A stretch of DNA of 64,000 nucleotides from Streptomyces sp. NBC_01142 (GCF_026341125.1 NZ_JAPEOR010000001.1:3286001-3350000), one strand, 5' to 3'; shown: positions 1 through 8,937, counted from the stretch's first letter. The notes: generated from the sequence alone by a model not told the origin. Numbers and translations are program-made.

Positions 1-1024
1 TGAACAGCAGTGTCTCGAAGGTCGAGACTTCCGTGCCCATGATCGCCTGGCTGACCAGGAGGATCGAGGTCTTGCCCTGCGGGTCGGCAAGCGTGATCTG
101 TTCGCGGCCGACGACCGCGGCGGCGCCGAAACCGATCACGGCGCTGAGCATGCCCATGACGACGACGGTGGAGACAGCCCAGGACATCGAGCGGCGTACG
201 GCGGGCGCACTGCGCGAGCTGAACATGCGCATGGTGATGTGGGGGAGGCAGGCCGCACCCAGGACGACGGTCAGCTGCGTGCTGATCATGTCGAGTCCAC
301 CGCCGTCGAACTGGAGACCCGGCGCGAGGTAGGCATCACCGGCTCCGCTGCCCCGCGCGGCGGCGTCCAGCAGGGCGGGCAGGCTGAAGTCGAAGCGGTT
401 CAGAACGAGCGCGGCGATGGCGACGGCAGCCGCGAGCAGCACCACGGTCTTGACCAGCTGGATGAAGGCGGTGCCCTTCATACCGCCGATGGCCGCGTAG
501 ATGATCATCAACAGGCCGAGCAGCACAATGGAGCCGGTCTTGAAGCCGGCGGCATCGATGCCCAGGACGAAGGCCAGCAGATCGCCCGCGCCCGCGAGCT
601 GGAAGATCAGCAGGGGGAAGAGGGCGACGAGGGTGACGACGCACGCGGTGATACGGACGGCGGCGCTCGGGGTGCGCCGGGTCAGCACGTCGCCCATGGT
701 GAACCGGCCGGCGTTGCGCAGGGGTTCCGCCAGCAGGAACATCAGCAGCACCAGTGAGAGTGCCGTGCTGAGGGCGAGCACGAGCCCGTCCTGGCCGACC
801 AGCGAGATGACGCCGATGGTGCCCAGCACACTGGCGGCGGATATGTAGTCGCCGGCGATGGCGAGGCCGCTCCGCATGGGGGAGAGGGAGCGGTAGCCGG
901 TGTAGAACTCGTCCAGGTCGTCGCGGTCCGGCCCGGTCATCACGCACAGCAGCAGGGTCACGGTGGTCACCGCGATAAAGGCGACGAAGGACATCGTCTG
1001 GGCCTCGGAACCGAATTCGGTCAT
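1..1024 (-). CDS. Sodium:solute symporter (SSS family, acetate/monocarboxylate permease type), 3' end outside window
   Basis: The frame opens at ATG 1024 and runs off the left edge with no stop, so 341 N-terminal codons are visible. The protein is strongly hydrophobic, with at least seven membrane segments. It has the SSS-type stretch GDYISAASVLG at residues 58-68 and the later GGMKGTAFIQ stretch seen in ActP/MctC-like transporters. The family couples sodium or proton influx to uptake of acetate, pyruvate or similar small acids. The start overlaps the stop of the upstream DUF485 gene in an ATGA arrangement (1021-1024), so the two are translationally coupled. This pairing is typical for actinobacterial acetate-type symporters. 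The exact substrate cannot be read from the sequence. Confidence 0.9.
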   Translation of the reverse strand, partial: MTEFGSEAQTMSFVAFIAVTTVTLLLCVMTGPDRDDLDEFYTGYRSLSPMRSGLAIAGDYISAASVLGTIGVISLVGQDGLVLALSTALSLVLLMFLLAEPLRNAGRFTMGDVLTRRTPSAAVRITACVVTLVALFPLLIFQLAGAGDLLAFVLGIDAAGFKTGSIVLLGLLMIIYAAIGGMKGTAFIQLVKTVVLLAAAVAIAALVLNRFDFSLPALLDAAARGSGAGDAYLAPGLQFDGGGLDMISTQLTVVLGAACLPHITMRMFSSRSAPAVRRSMSWAVSTVVVMGMLSAVIGFGAAAVVGREQITLADPQGKTSILLVSQAIMGTEVSTFETLLF

Positions 1025-1416
1025 CGGCGTGCTCCTTGCGGGCTCTGGGCGGCCTGGCGGCGGACGGCCTCGGCGAGCGGATCGACCCGGCGGCGTGCGG
1101 ACCTCTCGTACGCGGCCACGGCCACCAGCGTCACGGGGAGCTGGAGCAGGCCGAGCAGGAGGCCGAAGGTGAGGCCGCGGGTGATCTTGCCGGTCATCAG
1201 CCCCGGTGCGTAGGCGGAGAGGAGGAGGAAGAGGACGAAGTAGCCGAGCGCGGTCAGGGTCCCGACGCGGCGCAGCCGGCGGTAGGCACTGCTGAGCGCG
1301 GGCACATCGCTGGGGGGAGCGACGGGCGGCTCCGGGGGAGGAGGGGGATCCTGCCAGTAGTGCTGGGACGGTCCGGGCTGCTCGGGATATGAGGGCGGTG
1401 GGGAGTAGTACGACAT
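1021..1416 (-). CDS. DUF485 family small membrane protein
   Basis: This 131-residue protein has a proline-rich N-terminal tail (residues 1-40) followed by two hydrophobic segments (about 52-70 and 82-103) separated by a short loop, the usual DUF485 layout. DUF485 proteins are membrane partners encoded next to SSS-type acetate symporters; their precise role is unknown. The start at ATG 1416 is chosen over an upstream in-frame ATG (1476) because GAGGA lies at a good distance and the protein then begins MSYYSPPP, a typical disordered N-terminus. The stop overlaps the symporter start by four bases. Confidence 0.85.
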   Translation of the reverse strand: MSYYSPPPSYPEQPGPSQHYWQDPPPPPEPPVAPPSDVPALSSAYRRLRRVGTLTALGYFVLFLLLSAYAPGLMTGKITRGLTFGLLLGLLQLPVTLVAVAAYERSARRRVDPLAEAVRRQAAQSPQGARR

Positions 1417-1862
1417 CGCTGCGTTCCTCGTATGCCTCGCGGTCGGCCGGGGCAGGGCATGCCGCGAGACCGGCACACGTTACCCGCGGGTAGGTGAATG
1501 CCGGAGCATTGTTGCATGGACTGTCTGGTCGGTCAGTTGTCTCGCGGGGCCGGATCTTTCAGCCCGTTTCGGGCGCCGTCGCCTGGCTGCCGCCGGGGAA
1601 GGTGAGGGTCGACGCGGGACGGCATCGCGGCGGGCGCAACCGCCGTGCGCACGGCCGCGCATCTGCGAACCCGCAGCTCGGAGCGTGTACGGGGGCGGAA
1701 CCTCGGCTCCGTGCCGCAGCCGCAGACGGACCGGCCCTCGTGGCCCAGCCCCCTCGCGCAGTGCCGCCGCGACCACTGACCACCTACGGATGTCACGTTG
1801 CGGCGGCGGTGCGAAATCGTGACCCGCGCACACGAGCGGCTCGGTACAGCGACGGCAGGCGT
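1417..1862. other. Intergenic region without a supported gene
   Basis: Several long overlapping open frames cross this stretch on both strands, but none has a recognisable domain, a credible start or protein-like composition. It should hold the promoter of the DUF485-symporter operon at its left end. Nothing else was recognised. Confidence 0.5.
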
Positions 1863-1952
1863 TCAGGTGAGTCCGCCGGGGTGCTGCTCCATGCAGACGC
1901 GGAAGGCGACGCACGCGTCCGATGCGGCGCAGGCGCTGTTCTGCCACGCCAT
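1863..1952 (-). CDS. Possible 29-residue Cys-containing peptide
   Basis: A tiny frame starts at ATG 1952, inside a run of octamer repeats that also contains the stop codon of the upstream DMT exporter gene. It encodes MAWQNSACAASDACVAFRVC followed by nine residues ending in GGLT and TGA. The three Cys residues at positions 8, 14 and 20 are evenly spaced, which is unusual for random GC-rich sequence. There is no clear ribosome binding site, so translation would depend on coupling to the exporter gene. No family was recognised; chance cannot be excluded. Confidence 0.3.
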   Translation of the reverse strand: MAWQNSACAASDACVAFRVCMEQHPGGLT

Positions 1953-1974
1953 CACGCCATCACGCCATCACGCC
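1945..1974. repeat. Tandem octamer CACGCCAT, 3.75 copies
   Basis: Three full copies and one partial copy of CACGCCAT lie end to end. On the minus strand each unit supplies an ATG in a different frame. The run overlaps the stop codon of the DMT exporter gene (1968-1970) and provides the start of the 29-codon frame. Short tandem units of this kind are prone to slippage. Confidence 0.8.
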
Positions 1975-2924
1975 TCGGTCCGGCGCTCGGTGAGCGCCTT
2001 CTCCCTCGCCAGTTCCATGTCGACTGTCTCGAGCGGCGCCGGAGTCCGCTTGCGCCACTGCGTCATGCCGACACCGGCGAGTACGACCACCATCCCCGCG
2101 ACGATCCGGAAGGTGATCTCTTCGTTGAGCACGATGGCGCCCAGTGCCACCGAGACCACCGGCAGCAGATAGCCGACCGTGGCGGCATTGGTAGCGCCTT
2201 CGTCCGCGATGAGTCGGTAGTGGAGCGCGAAGGTGATTCCGGTGCCGAAGATCCCGAGGATGACGACCGCGGTCAGACCGGTCGCATTGACGTTCGCCGA
2301 CTCCAGATCGCCTGCGGGCAGAGCGAGCGTGCTCAGTCCCGTCGCGGTGACGAGTTGGGCCGCGGAGAGTGCCATGGGGGCGGTCCCCCTGCCGGTGAGC
2401 TTGCGTCCCATATAGGCGAAGGCGACGGCGTAGCTCAGCGCGGCACCGAGGATGGTGAGGGCACCCCAACTGGTCAGCCCGCCCTGCTGCCACGGGGCGA
2501 AGATCAGCAGCGTGCCCGCGAATCCGAGAAGGAGTCCGCCCAGCCGAACCCGGTGGATCGAGCGCTCCGCGCCGATGGCGAGGCCGATCAGCAGGGACCA
2601 CAGGGGAGTTGTCGCGTTCAGTACGCCGGCCACTCCGGAGTCGACCGTCTGCTGGCCGATGCTGAACAGGGCGAACGGCAGTGCGTTGCAGAAGAAGGCG
2701 GCCACGATGAGGTGACCCCAGATCGCACGGTCCCGGGGGAGACGCTGCCCTGCTGAGAAGCACAGGACGAGGAGAACGAGCGCGCCCAGGGTGCAGCGCG
2801 TGACAGTGATCTGGACCGGCGACAGGCCGTTGTTCAGGGCCAGATCGATCCACAGGAAGCCCGATCCCCACAGCAGGGCGAGCACACCCATGCGTATCAA
2901 CGTTCCACGTCCGCCGCTGAACAC
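1968..2924 (-). CDS. DMT-superfamily transporter (EamA family)
   Basis: This 318-residue integral membrane protein has about ten hydrophobic helices arranged as two EamA repeats, the normal size and layout for the drug/metabolite transporter superfamily. Such proteins usually export amino acids or other small metabolites. The GTG start at 2924 is preferred because GGGAG lies six bases upstream; an ATG at 2957 lacks a ribosome binding site. The C-terminal 35 residues are hydrophilic and charged. The gene diverges from a LysR regulator, a common arrangement in which the regulator controls the exporter in response to the exported compound. The substrate is unknown. Confidence 0.88.
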   Translation of the reverse strand: MFSGGRGTLIRMGVLALLWGSGFLWIDLALNNGLSPVQITVTRCTLGALVLLVLCFSAGQRLPRDRAIWGHLIVAAFFCNALPFALFSIGQQTVDSGVAGVLNATTPLWSLLIGLAIGAERSIHRVRLGGLLLGFAGTLLIFAPWQQGGLTSWGALTILGAALSYAVAFAYMGRKLTGRGTAPMALSAAQLVTATGLSTLALPAGDLESANVNATGLTAVVILGIFGTGITFALHYRLIADEGATNAATVGYLLPVVSVALGAIVLNEEITFRIVAGMVVVLAGVGMTQWRKRTPAPLETVDMELAREKALTERRTEA

Positions 2925-2973
2925 GTTTGTCTCCCCTGTCGGTTGCCTCGGGACCACGGTGCCTCAGTCGACT

Positions 2974-2984
2974 TGGTAAGACCA
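2974..2984. promoter_or_regulatory. Candidate LysR-type operator
   Basis: The short inverted repeat TGGT-AAG-ACCA lies in the 96-bp gap between the divergent DMT exporter and LysR genes. LysR proteins bind imperfect dyads in such gaps. The arms are only four bases long, so support is weak. Confidence 0.35.
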
Positions 2985-3020
2985 GTGAAAAGTGCTGCAT
3001 GGACCGTTAACCTCTACTAC

Positions 3021-3917
3021 ATGCTCGACGTGCGACGCATGCAGGTCCTCAGGGCGGTGGTCACCAGTGGCTCGGTCACCGCGGCAGCGGCGAATCTGGG
3101 ATACACGCCGTCCGCCGTCAGCCAGCAGGTGACGGCGCTGGAGAAGCAGGTCGGAATGGCGCTGCTCGAACGGGTAGGCCGCGGTGTACAGCCAACGGCC
3201 GCCGGGCGGCTGCTCACCGAGCACGCTGCCATCATCGGCAAGAACGTTGCCGAGGCGGAAACGGCCCTGGCCGACCTGAGAGACGGTCGTACCGGACGGC
3301 TGTCGATCCGGTACTTCGCCACGGCGGGCGCGACCCTGGTCGCGCCCGCCGTGGCACAGCTGCGCCGCGCGCATCCGGGTGTGCAGGTCGATCTGAGACT
3401 GATCGACCCCGACGACCCGCTGCCGGAGGTGAAGAAAGGCAGGGCAGACCTGGCAGTCGTGGTCCACCCGCGCGACCGGCCCCGCGACGATGTCCGTCTG
3501 GTGCACCTGCTCGACGATCCGTACCGTGCCGTGCTGCCCAAGGGGCACCGGCTCGCCGCCAAACGGGTACTCGAGCTGACCGATCTCGCCGACGAGCCGT
3601 GGGTCGGCAACGAGTGGCCGGAGGGTCCCTGCCTTCAGATCGTGCTCGACGCCTGCGCCTCGGCCGGCTTCAGTCCGGACTTCGTGGTCGACAGCGAGGA
3701 CTACGCCACGGCACAGGGCTTCGTCGCCGCCGGCCTCGGCATCGGCCTGATGCCGGGCATTGTGCTGGGCAGCCGCCATCCCGCCGTCGTCGTACGCAAG
3801 GTCCGCAACCCCGAGCCGATCAGAGGGATCTTCGCGGCGGTACGGGAGACTTCGCTGCCCCAGCCCGCGCTGCGCGGGCTGCTCGACGCACTCCGCGACG
3901 CGGCGGCGGCGCCGTAG
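3021..3917 (+). CDS. LysR-family transcriptional regulator
   Basis: The 298-residue protein has the LysR layout: an N-terminal winged helix-turn-helix (about residues 1-60, with the recognition region around GYTPSAVSQQVTALEKQVG), a linker helix, and a periplasmic-binding-like effector domain to the C-terminus. The ATG at 3021 is chosen because the protein then begins MLDVRRMQVLRAV, the usual LysR start; the longer open frame adds 26 residues unlike the family. It is transcribed divergently from the DMT exporter gene, which it probably regulates together with itself. The effector is unknown. Confidence 0.92.
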   Translation: MLDVRRMQVLRAVVTSGSVTAAAANLGYTPSAVSQQVTALEKQVGMALLERVGRGVQPTAAGRLLTEHAAIIGKNVAEAETALADLRDGRTGRLSIRYFATAGATLVAPAVAQLRRAHPGVQVDLRLIDPDDPLPEVKKGRADLAVVVHPRDRPRDDVRLVHLLDDPYRAVLPKGHRLAAKRVLELTDLADEPWVGNEWPEGPCLQIVLDACASAGFSPDFVVDSEDYATAQGFVAAGLGIGLMPGIVLGSRHPAVVVRKVRNPEPIRGIFAAVRETSLPQPALRGLLDALRDAAAAP

Positions 3918-4047
3918 TGGGAAGACCCGCTCTCGGTGTTTCGCGGGGATCGGAGCACTGTTTCTCCAGCGGCGGGTGTCAGCGTGGGCAGGGGTGGGGG
4001 CGGGGATGCCGGAACTGCGGGTCGCTCGTTGAACTGCGGTGCGCGGG

Positions 4048-5328
4048 TCAACCGCGGCCGCTCACTGTCCACTTCTGGTTGGCGGCGCCGGTGCAGGTCC
4101 AGATCTGCAGGCGGGTGCCGTTGGCCGAACTGTTGCCGGTGGCGTCGAGGCACTTGTCTGACTGGGGGTTGACGATGTCGTGTGCGGCGGTGACGCTCCA
4201 GCGCTGGGCGGGCGATCCGTTGCAGTCCCAGAGCTGGACGGTGGTGCCGTCGGCGGTGCCGCCCGAGGTGACGTCGAGGCACTTGCCGAGGGCCCGGACC
4301 GTGCTGTCCGTACCGACGCTCCACTGCTGGGAGCCGGTGCTGTTGCAGTCGTAGAGCTGTACGGGGGTGCCGTTGGCGCTGTTGGCTCCCGCCACATCCA
4401 CGCACTTGCCGCCCAGACCCGTGATGGGGCCGCCCGTACCCGGCCCGCCGTCGCTCGTGCTGACCCGTACGTGGTCGACGACGAGTTGCTGGGGGAAGAC
4501 GGTGCTTCCGTCGGGGTCGCCCGGCCAGTGGCCGCCGACCGCGAGATTGAGGATGAGGAAGAAGGGCTTGTTGAACACCCACGTACGGCCGCCGAGATCG
4601 GCGGGGGTGCGTCGCTGATAGACCGTGCCGTCCACGGACCAGGTCACCTGGTTCGGGGACCAGTCGACGGCGAAGGTGTGGAAGGCGTCGGCGAAGGCCT
4701 GGCCGCCGGGCAGGGTGTAGGCGGCGCCGATACCGCCGGAGCCGGAGTAGCCCGGACCGTGGAGGGTGCCGTGGACGGTGGAGGGTTCGAAGCCGACGTT
4801 CTCCATGACATCGATCTCGCCCGAGTTGGGCCAGCCGACCTGGCCGATGTCGTTGCCCAGCATCCAGAAGGCCGGCCACATGCCCTGGCCGCGCGGGACC
4901 TTGAGCCTGGCCTCGACATGTCCGTGGGTCTGGGTGAACTTGCCCGCGGTGTTCAGCCGGGCGGAGGTGTACTCGCATCGGCCGTACCAGCACTGGTAGT
5001 TGTGCGGGTTCTCCCGGCGGGCGGTGATGACCAGATGGCCCTGGCCGTCGAGAGCGGCGTTGCGGTTGCCGGCCGTGTAGTACTGCCGCTCGTGGTTGTT
5101 GACGTTGTCGCCCGTCTCGATCTGCCACTTGCCGGCGTCGACGGCCGAACCCGCCGGGCCTTCGAAGTCGTCGGAGAACGTGATCGCGGCGGAGGCGACG
5201 GCGGGCGCGGCGGCGAGCGCGCCGTGCGGTGCGGGTGCGCCGCTCGCGAGGCCGGCGGCGCTCGCGGCAAGCGCCAGGACCGAGACAACGGACACAAACA
5301 ATCGACGTGATAAGCGCGGGGAGTCCAT
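4048..5328 (-). CDS. Secreted GH16 beta-glucanase with C-terminal ricin-type lectin domain
   Basis: The 426-residue protein carries a signal peptide with Arg residues before the hydrophobic core (first about 50 residues), a GH16 domain (about 50-290) and a ricin-type beta-trefoil (CBM13) with three similar repeats (about 305-426). The GH16 catalytic signature is intact: E171-I-D173-V-M-E176, where the first Glu is the nucleophile and the second the acid/base. GH16 enzymes of this kind hydrolyse beta-1,3- or mixed-linkage glucans, and the lectin module binds polysaccharide. The ATG at 5328 has GGAAGGGAGAG just upstream; a longer frame from 5391 lacks this. A strong promoter with an overlapping operator lies 130-160 bases upstream. 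Confidence 0.93.
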   Translation of the reverse strand: MDSPRLSRRLFVSVVSVLALAASAAGLASGAPAPHGALAAAPAVASAAITFSDDFEGPAGSAVDAGKWQIETGDNVNNHERQYYTAGNRNAALDGQGHLVITARRENPHNYQCWYGRCEYTSARLNTAGKFTQTHGHVEARLKVPRGQGMWPAFWMLGNDIGQVGWPNSGEIDVMENVGFEPSTVHGTLHGPGYSGSGGIGAAYTLPGGQAFADAFHTFAVDWSPNQVTWSVDGTVYQRRTPADLGGRTWVFNKPFFLILNLAVGGHWPGDPDGSTVFPQQLVVDHVRVSTSDGGPGTGGPITGLGGKCVDVAGANSANGTPVQLYDCNSTGSQQWSVGTDSTVRALGKCLDVTSGGTADGTTVQLWDCNGSPAQRWSVTAAHDIVNPQSDKCLDATGNSSANGTRLQIWTCTGAANQKWTVSGRG

Positions 5329-5442
5329 GACTCTCCCTTCCGGGACGTGAAGAGGAAGGGGGGCACCTGTCATGGCTATGACAGGTGCCATGCAAAGGGG
5401 CTGCGAGGATGCGCCGACTGGGGTGGGGGGTGTGAGGGGGGC

Positions 5443-5475
5443 TTAGTTCACTACGTGATTTAAGAAGTGAACTAA
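5443..5475. promoter_or_regulatory. Operator: perfect 10-bp inverted repeat over the GH16 promoter
   Basis: TTAGTTCACT (5443-5452) and its exact reverse complement (5466-5475) flank the -10 element of the GH16 promoter. One half-site fills the -35/-10 spacer and the other lies around the transcription start, so a bound protein would block RNA polymerase. AGTT/AACT-type dyads of this shape resemble operators of ROK/XylR-type sugar repressors; that assignment is inference. Confidence 0.75.
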
Positions 5476-5486
5476 ATGACTGTCAA
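5458..5486 (-). promoter_or_regulatory. SigA-type promoter of the GH16 gene
   Basis: On the minus strand a perfect TTGACA -35 (5486-5481) is followed after exactly 17 bases by TTAAAT (5463-5458), four of six matches to the -10 consensus. This is unusually good for a Streptomyces vegetative promoter and points at the GH16 gene about 130 bases downstream. Confidence 0.7.
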
Positions 5487-5697
5487 GACCTTGGTGTGGA
5501 CCAATGCCCTTGGTGCCGACGTCGTTGGTGGGATTTCCGTCGCCGACGCGTGGCGAAAGGGATCCAGGGGGACAAGGCGGCCGGGGCGCGGGTGGCACGA
5601 TCGCCCGCCGGTGCCTCGATGCCGGCCCACCTGCGCTGTCGGATCGTCTCAAGCAGTGAAGGCAGTGAAGGCAATGACCGGATGCCAATGACCGGAT

Positions 5698-5750
5698 GGC
5701 CGGGACCGGGTGGCCGGGACCGATGCGGTTCCGGCCACCCGGTCCCGGCC
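5698..5750. terminator. Strong hairpin downstream of secDF
   Basis: Two perfectly complementary 20-base arms (5698-5717 and 5731-5750) are separated by a 13-base loop, 17 bases past the secDF stop. There is no U-tract, as is usual in Streptomyces. Partial direct repeats (AATGACCGGAT twice) abut the left arm. Confidence 0.75.
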
Positions 5751-5766
5751 ATGGCCGTACGGATGC

Positions 5767-8061
5767 CTAGACCACCGCTCCCGAACCGTCCCGGGTCTTG
5801 GCGCGGGCGGCCTCAGAGCGCTGTGGCTCCGGATGACGGGCCTGGAGGATCACGGCCAGCGGCATGGCGGTGAACACGGTCGAGGCGACGCCCGCCACCA
5901 CTCCCGCCAGCAGGGCGATCGAGAAATCGGCGAGCGAGTCGCCGCCGAGCACGGCGAGAGCGACCAGCACGAACAGAGCCCCCATCCCGGTGTTGACGGT
6001 ACGGGGCAGCGTCTGTGCGACGGCCTGGTCGGCCAGTTCCGGCCATTCCGCGGTCCGGTTCGTACGCCGCAGTTCGCGGAGCCGGTCGAGGACGACGACG
6101 GTGTCGTTGACGGAGTAGCCGACGACGGTCAGCAGCGCCGCGAGGAAGACGCTGTCGACGGGTTTACCCAGCCAGGCGAAGAGGCCGACCACAAGAAGGA
6201 CGTCCTGTGTCATCGCGGCGACCGCGGCGGTGGCGAAGGTCCAGCGGAACCGCACCGTGAGATAGAGGAGTTGCGCGGCGACGGCGACACCCAGCGCGAT
6301 CAGGGCGTGGGTACGCAGCTCGCTGCCCAGGCTGGGGCCGATCAGTTCATCCCGCTCGACGGTGACCTTCCCGACCGTTTTGTGCAGGGCGTCACGGATC
6401 TGCTCCTGCTGCTGGTTGGTCAACTGTCCGGTGCGTACGGTGATGCCCTTCTCGTCCGCCCTCTGGACGACGGCGTGCGGGAAGCCCGCATCGGCGACCG
6501 CATCGCGGGCCGTGTCGGCGTCCACCGGTCGCTCGGCGGCGTACTGAACGACTCGTCCGCCGGTGAACTCCACACCGAACTCCATCCCGCGCAGCCCGAT
6601 TCCGCCGACGGCGAGAAGTAGCAGGCCGGCGCAGACTCCGAGCCACCGGCGCCGGTGCCGCATCAGGCGTGGCCTGCGGCGCGCGAGACGGGCCCGCAGC
6701 CGGCCCGTCGTGGCCAGCCCGGTCAGCGCGGGACGGCGGCGAACGGATCGGCGCCGCACCGCCCACTCCGCGAGCACGCGGGTGATCACCATCGCCGAGA
6801 CCATGGAGGCCAGCACGCCGACGGCGAGCGTCACCCCGAACCCCTTCACGGGCCCCGTGGCGAAGAAGAACAGCAGACCGGCGGCGAGGAGTGTGGTCAC
6901 GTTCGAGTCGGCGACCGCACTCCAGGCCTTGGCGAAGCCGGTACGCAGCGGGCGGCGCATGTCCGGTGAGCGGGTGGCCGAGCGCGCGTACTCTTCCCGG
7001 GCCCGCTCGAAGACGAGAACGTTCGCGTCGACGGCGATACCGATCGCCAGGACGAAGCCGGCCAGGCCGGGGAGGGTGAGCGTGGCGCCGATCGCGACGA
7101 CGGCGGCGTAGGAGATCAGTCCGTACAGCGCGAGCGCGACGGTGGCCAGCGCTCCCAGGAGCCGGTAGACGGCGATGATGAACACGCCGGTGCAGATGAG
7201 CCCGATCACGGCGGCCTGCGCACTGGCCCTGATCGCGTCGGCGCCGAGGCTCGGACCGACGGTGGACTGCTCGACGGCCGTCACCGGCACCGGCAGTGCA
7301 CCGCCCTTCACCAGAGCCGCGAGCTCACGCGCCTCCGCAGCGCCGAAATCCCCGTTGATCTGCGCGGAGCCGCCGGTGATGCCGGCCCCGCAGGGCACCG
7401 ACTGCTGCATGCCGGGTGCGGAGACGACCCGGCCGTCGAGGACGATCGCCACCCGGCGGGCGGGATCCGCGGGCGCGGCGCAGGCCGCCTCGCCGGTGAT
7501 GCGGGCCCACTGTTTCGAGGCGTCGCCACGGAAGGAGAGATCGACTCCCCAGCCGCCCCCCGTCTGCGTATCGAGGACCGCATGGGCGTCCTTGACGCCT
7601 TCGCCGGTCAGGGCGGTCGCGCTCAGGCGGAGGAAGCGGCCGGGCGCGTCGGGATCCGGCAGCACCTGCGAGCCGTCCGCCGCCGGGCGGGTCTGCGGCC
7701 CGGCGGTTGCGCCGCGCACCGGATGGAAGGTGAGCTGCGCGGTACGGCCGATGGCTTCGGCGGCCTTCCGCGGATCCTGTACGCCGGGCAGTTCGACGAC
7801 GATGCGCCGCTCCCCGGAACGGGCGAGCGTCGGCTCGGCGACACCGAGCGCGTCGATCCGCTGCCGCAACACCTCCATCGCACGGTCGGTGGCCGCCGCG
7901 TCGGCGCGGCCGGTGGGGGAGTCCTGGGTCTGAAGGACGATTCGGGTACCGCCCCGCAGATCAAGCCCGAGTCGGGCAGGGGTGGTCAGGGCGAAGAACA
8001 GGGACACGGCGACGACGGCGAGCGCGATCAGCGCACGCCAGGCCGTGGCACGAGAAGACAT
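5767..8061 (-). CDS. secDF: Fused protein-export membrane protein SecDF
   Basis: The 764-residue protein joins a SecD half (about residues 1-440) and a SecF half (about 475-740). Each half has one N-terminal membrane helix, an extracytoplasmic P1-type region and a block of five helices. The SecD motif LGLDLRGGTRIVLQ lies near residues 30-43, and the SecF half has the matching EFGVEFTGG motif. SecDF uses the proton gradient to help pull secreted proteins through SecYEG. Streptomyces usually carry separate secD and secF plus such a fused paralogue; this is the fused form. The ATG at 8061 has GGAG six bases upstream. The many secreted hydrolases nearby fit a role in export. Confidence 0.93.
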   Translation of the reverse strand: MSSRATAWRALIALAVVAVSLFFALTTPARLGLDLRGGTRIVLQTQDSPTGRADAAATDRAMEVLRQRIDALGVAEPTLARSGERRIVVELPGVQDPRKAAEAIGRTAQLTFHPVRGATAGPQTRPAADGSQVLPDPDAPGRFLRLSATALTGEGVKDAHAVLDTQTGGGWGVDLSFRGDASKQWARITGEAACAAPADPARRVAIVLDGRVVSAPGMQQSVPCGAGITGGSAQINGDFGAAEARELAALVKGGALPVPVTAVEQSTVGPSLGADAIRASAQAAVIGLICTGVFIIAVYRLLGALATVALALYGLISYAAVVAIGATLTLPGLAGFVLAIGIAVDANVLVFERAREEYARSATRSPDMRRPLRTGFAKAWSAVADSNVTTLLAAGLLFFFATGPVKGFGVTLAVGVLASMVSAMVITRVLAEWAVRRRSVRRRPALTGLATTGRLRARLARRRPRLMRHRRRWLGVCAGLLLLAVGGIGLRGMEFGVEFTGGRVVQYAAERPVDADTARDAVADAGFPHAVVQRADEKGITVRTGQLTNQQQEQIRDALHKTVGKVTVERDELIGPSLGSELRTHALIALGVAVAAQLLYLTVRFRWTFATAAVAAMTQDVLLVVGLFAWLGKPVDSVFLAALLTVVGYSVNDTVVVLDRLRELRRTNRTAEWPELADQAVAQTLPRTVNTGMGALFVLVALAVLGGDSLADFSIALLAGVVAGVASTVFTAMPLAVILQARHPEPQRSEAARAKTRDGSGAVV

Positions 8062-8202
8062 GACAGCTCCACGGGCAGCACGCAGACGCCGGGCGCCTGC
8101 GGACACAGGGACGTACGGGCAGGAGGCGTGCCGCGCCTGCTGCCGGCGCGGCCTGCGGGTATGCCGCGCAGGCCGGGCGGGCGGGGCGGACGCCTGAGAA
8201 CG

Positions 8203-8616
8203 TCAGCTGCTCCGGGTGGAGGGTGGTGCGCGAGTACGGCGTGGATCGTACGGATCCCCGGGCGGCGCCCGCTCCTGGCGCGGCTGCGCCGTCTCGCCGC
8301 CGTGAACGGGCGGCTGGTACGCGGGCGGTACCGGACCTGCCGGCGCCGGGGGTGCATCGGGCGGCCGCGGGCTGCTCTCGGCGGCCACGATCTCCAGGAC
8401 GGCGACCGAGGCCGAGGCCGTGGCACGCCGTACCTCGGGCCGCGACTGCGCGGTCCGCTGTGGCCCGTCGAGGCGGGCGGAAGCGACCGGGGCGGCGACC
8501 TGACCGCCGGCCGCTGCGGACGGGGTGGCGCCGGTGAGGAGCAGAAACGCGGCCCACACCCCGATCAGCAGGGAGGGCAGGGTGGCCGAGACGAGGAGAC
8601 GTACGCGCTGCTGCAC
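8203..8616 (-). CDS. Small membrane-anchored or secreted proline-rich protein
   Basis: The 137-residue protein starts at GTG 8616 behind GGGGGAG. It has one hydrophobic segment (about residues 6-30) that could be a signal peptide or membrane anchor, followed by an Ala/Pro/Arg-rich low-complexity tail with no recognised domain. It lies 141 bases upstream of secDF in the same orientation and may be cotranscribed. No function can be proposed. Confidence 0.6.
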   Translation of the reverse strand: MQQRVRLLVSATLPSLLIGVWAAFLLLTGATPSAAAGGQVAAPVASARLDGPQRTAQSRPEVRRATASASVAVLEIVAAESSPRPPDAPPAPAGPVPPAYQPPVHGGETAQPRQERAPPGDPYDPRRTRAPPSTRSS

Positions 8617-8937
8617 CCGACTCCCCCGTCTATGGCCTGTTTTGCCCGCTTTTCTTGGCAGTCATCTGTCCGGCCGTCCGTCCGGTGAGCCAAGACTATG
8701 CGACGGGGCGAGGGCGTGGGAGAGGTCTCCGGTCGCGTATCCCAGGGCCATCCGGCGCCCGCCCCACGGGACCTGACGATGCTTCAGACCGGCAGCGGCA
8801 GGCCCGGCGCATTGAGGCCGTCGCAAGGGCCTGACGCGATGTGGACAGCTCCGTCACGCCGCCGCCCCAGTGGCTTACGATCTCGGACGGGCGTCTGCGT
8901 CATGCCGACCGCCCACCCGTACTCATGGAGGTCAACC
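8617..8937. other. Divergent intergenic region
   Basis: This region separates the small secreted protein gene (minus) from the amino acid ABC operon (plus) and should hold both promoters. Open frames through it extend the binding-protein gene upstream but encode no family-like sequence. No clear operator was seen. Confidence 0.45.

Noticed and set aside
1494..2756. Long plus-strand open frame of 420 codons
   Set aside because: It is antisense to the DMT exporter gene, has Gly/Arg/Glu-rich composition typical of wrong-frame GC-rich DNA, and shows no domain.
5476..5691. 71-codon plus-strand frame
   Set aside because: Its start codon lies inside the GH16 promoter/operator, it has no ribosome binding site, and no homologous family is evident.
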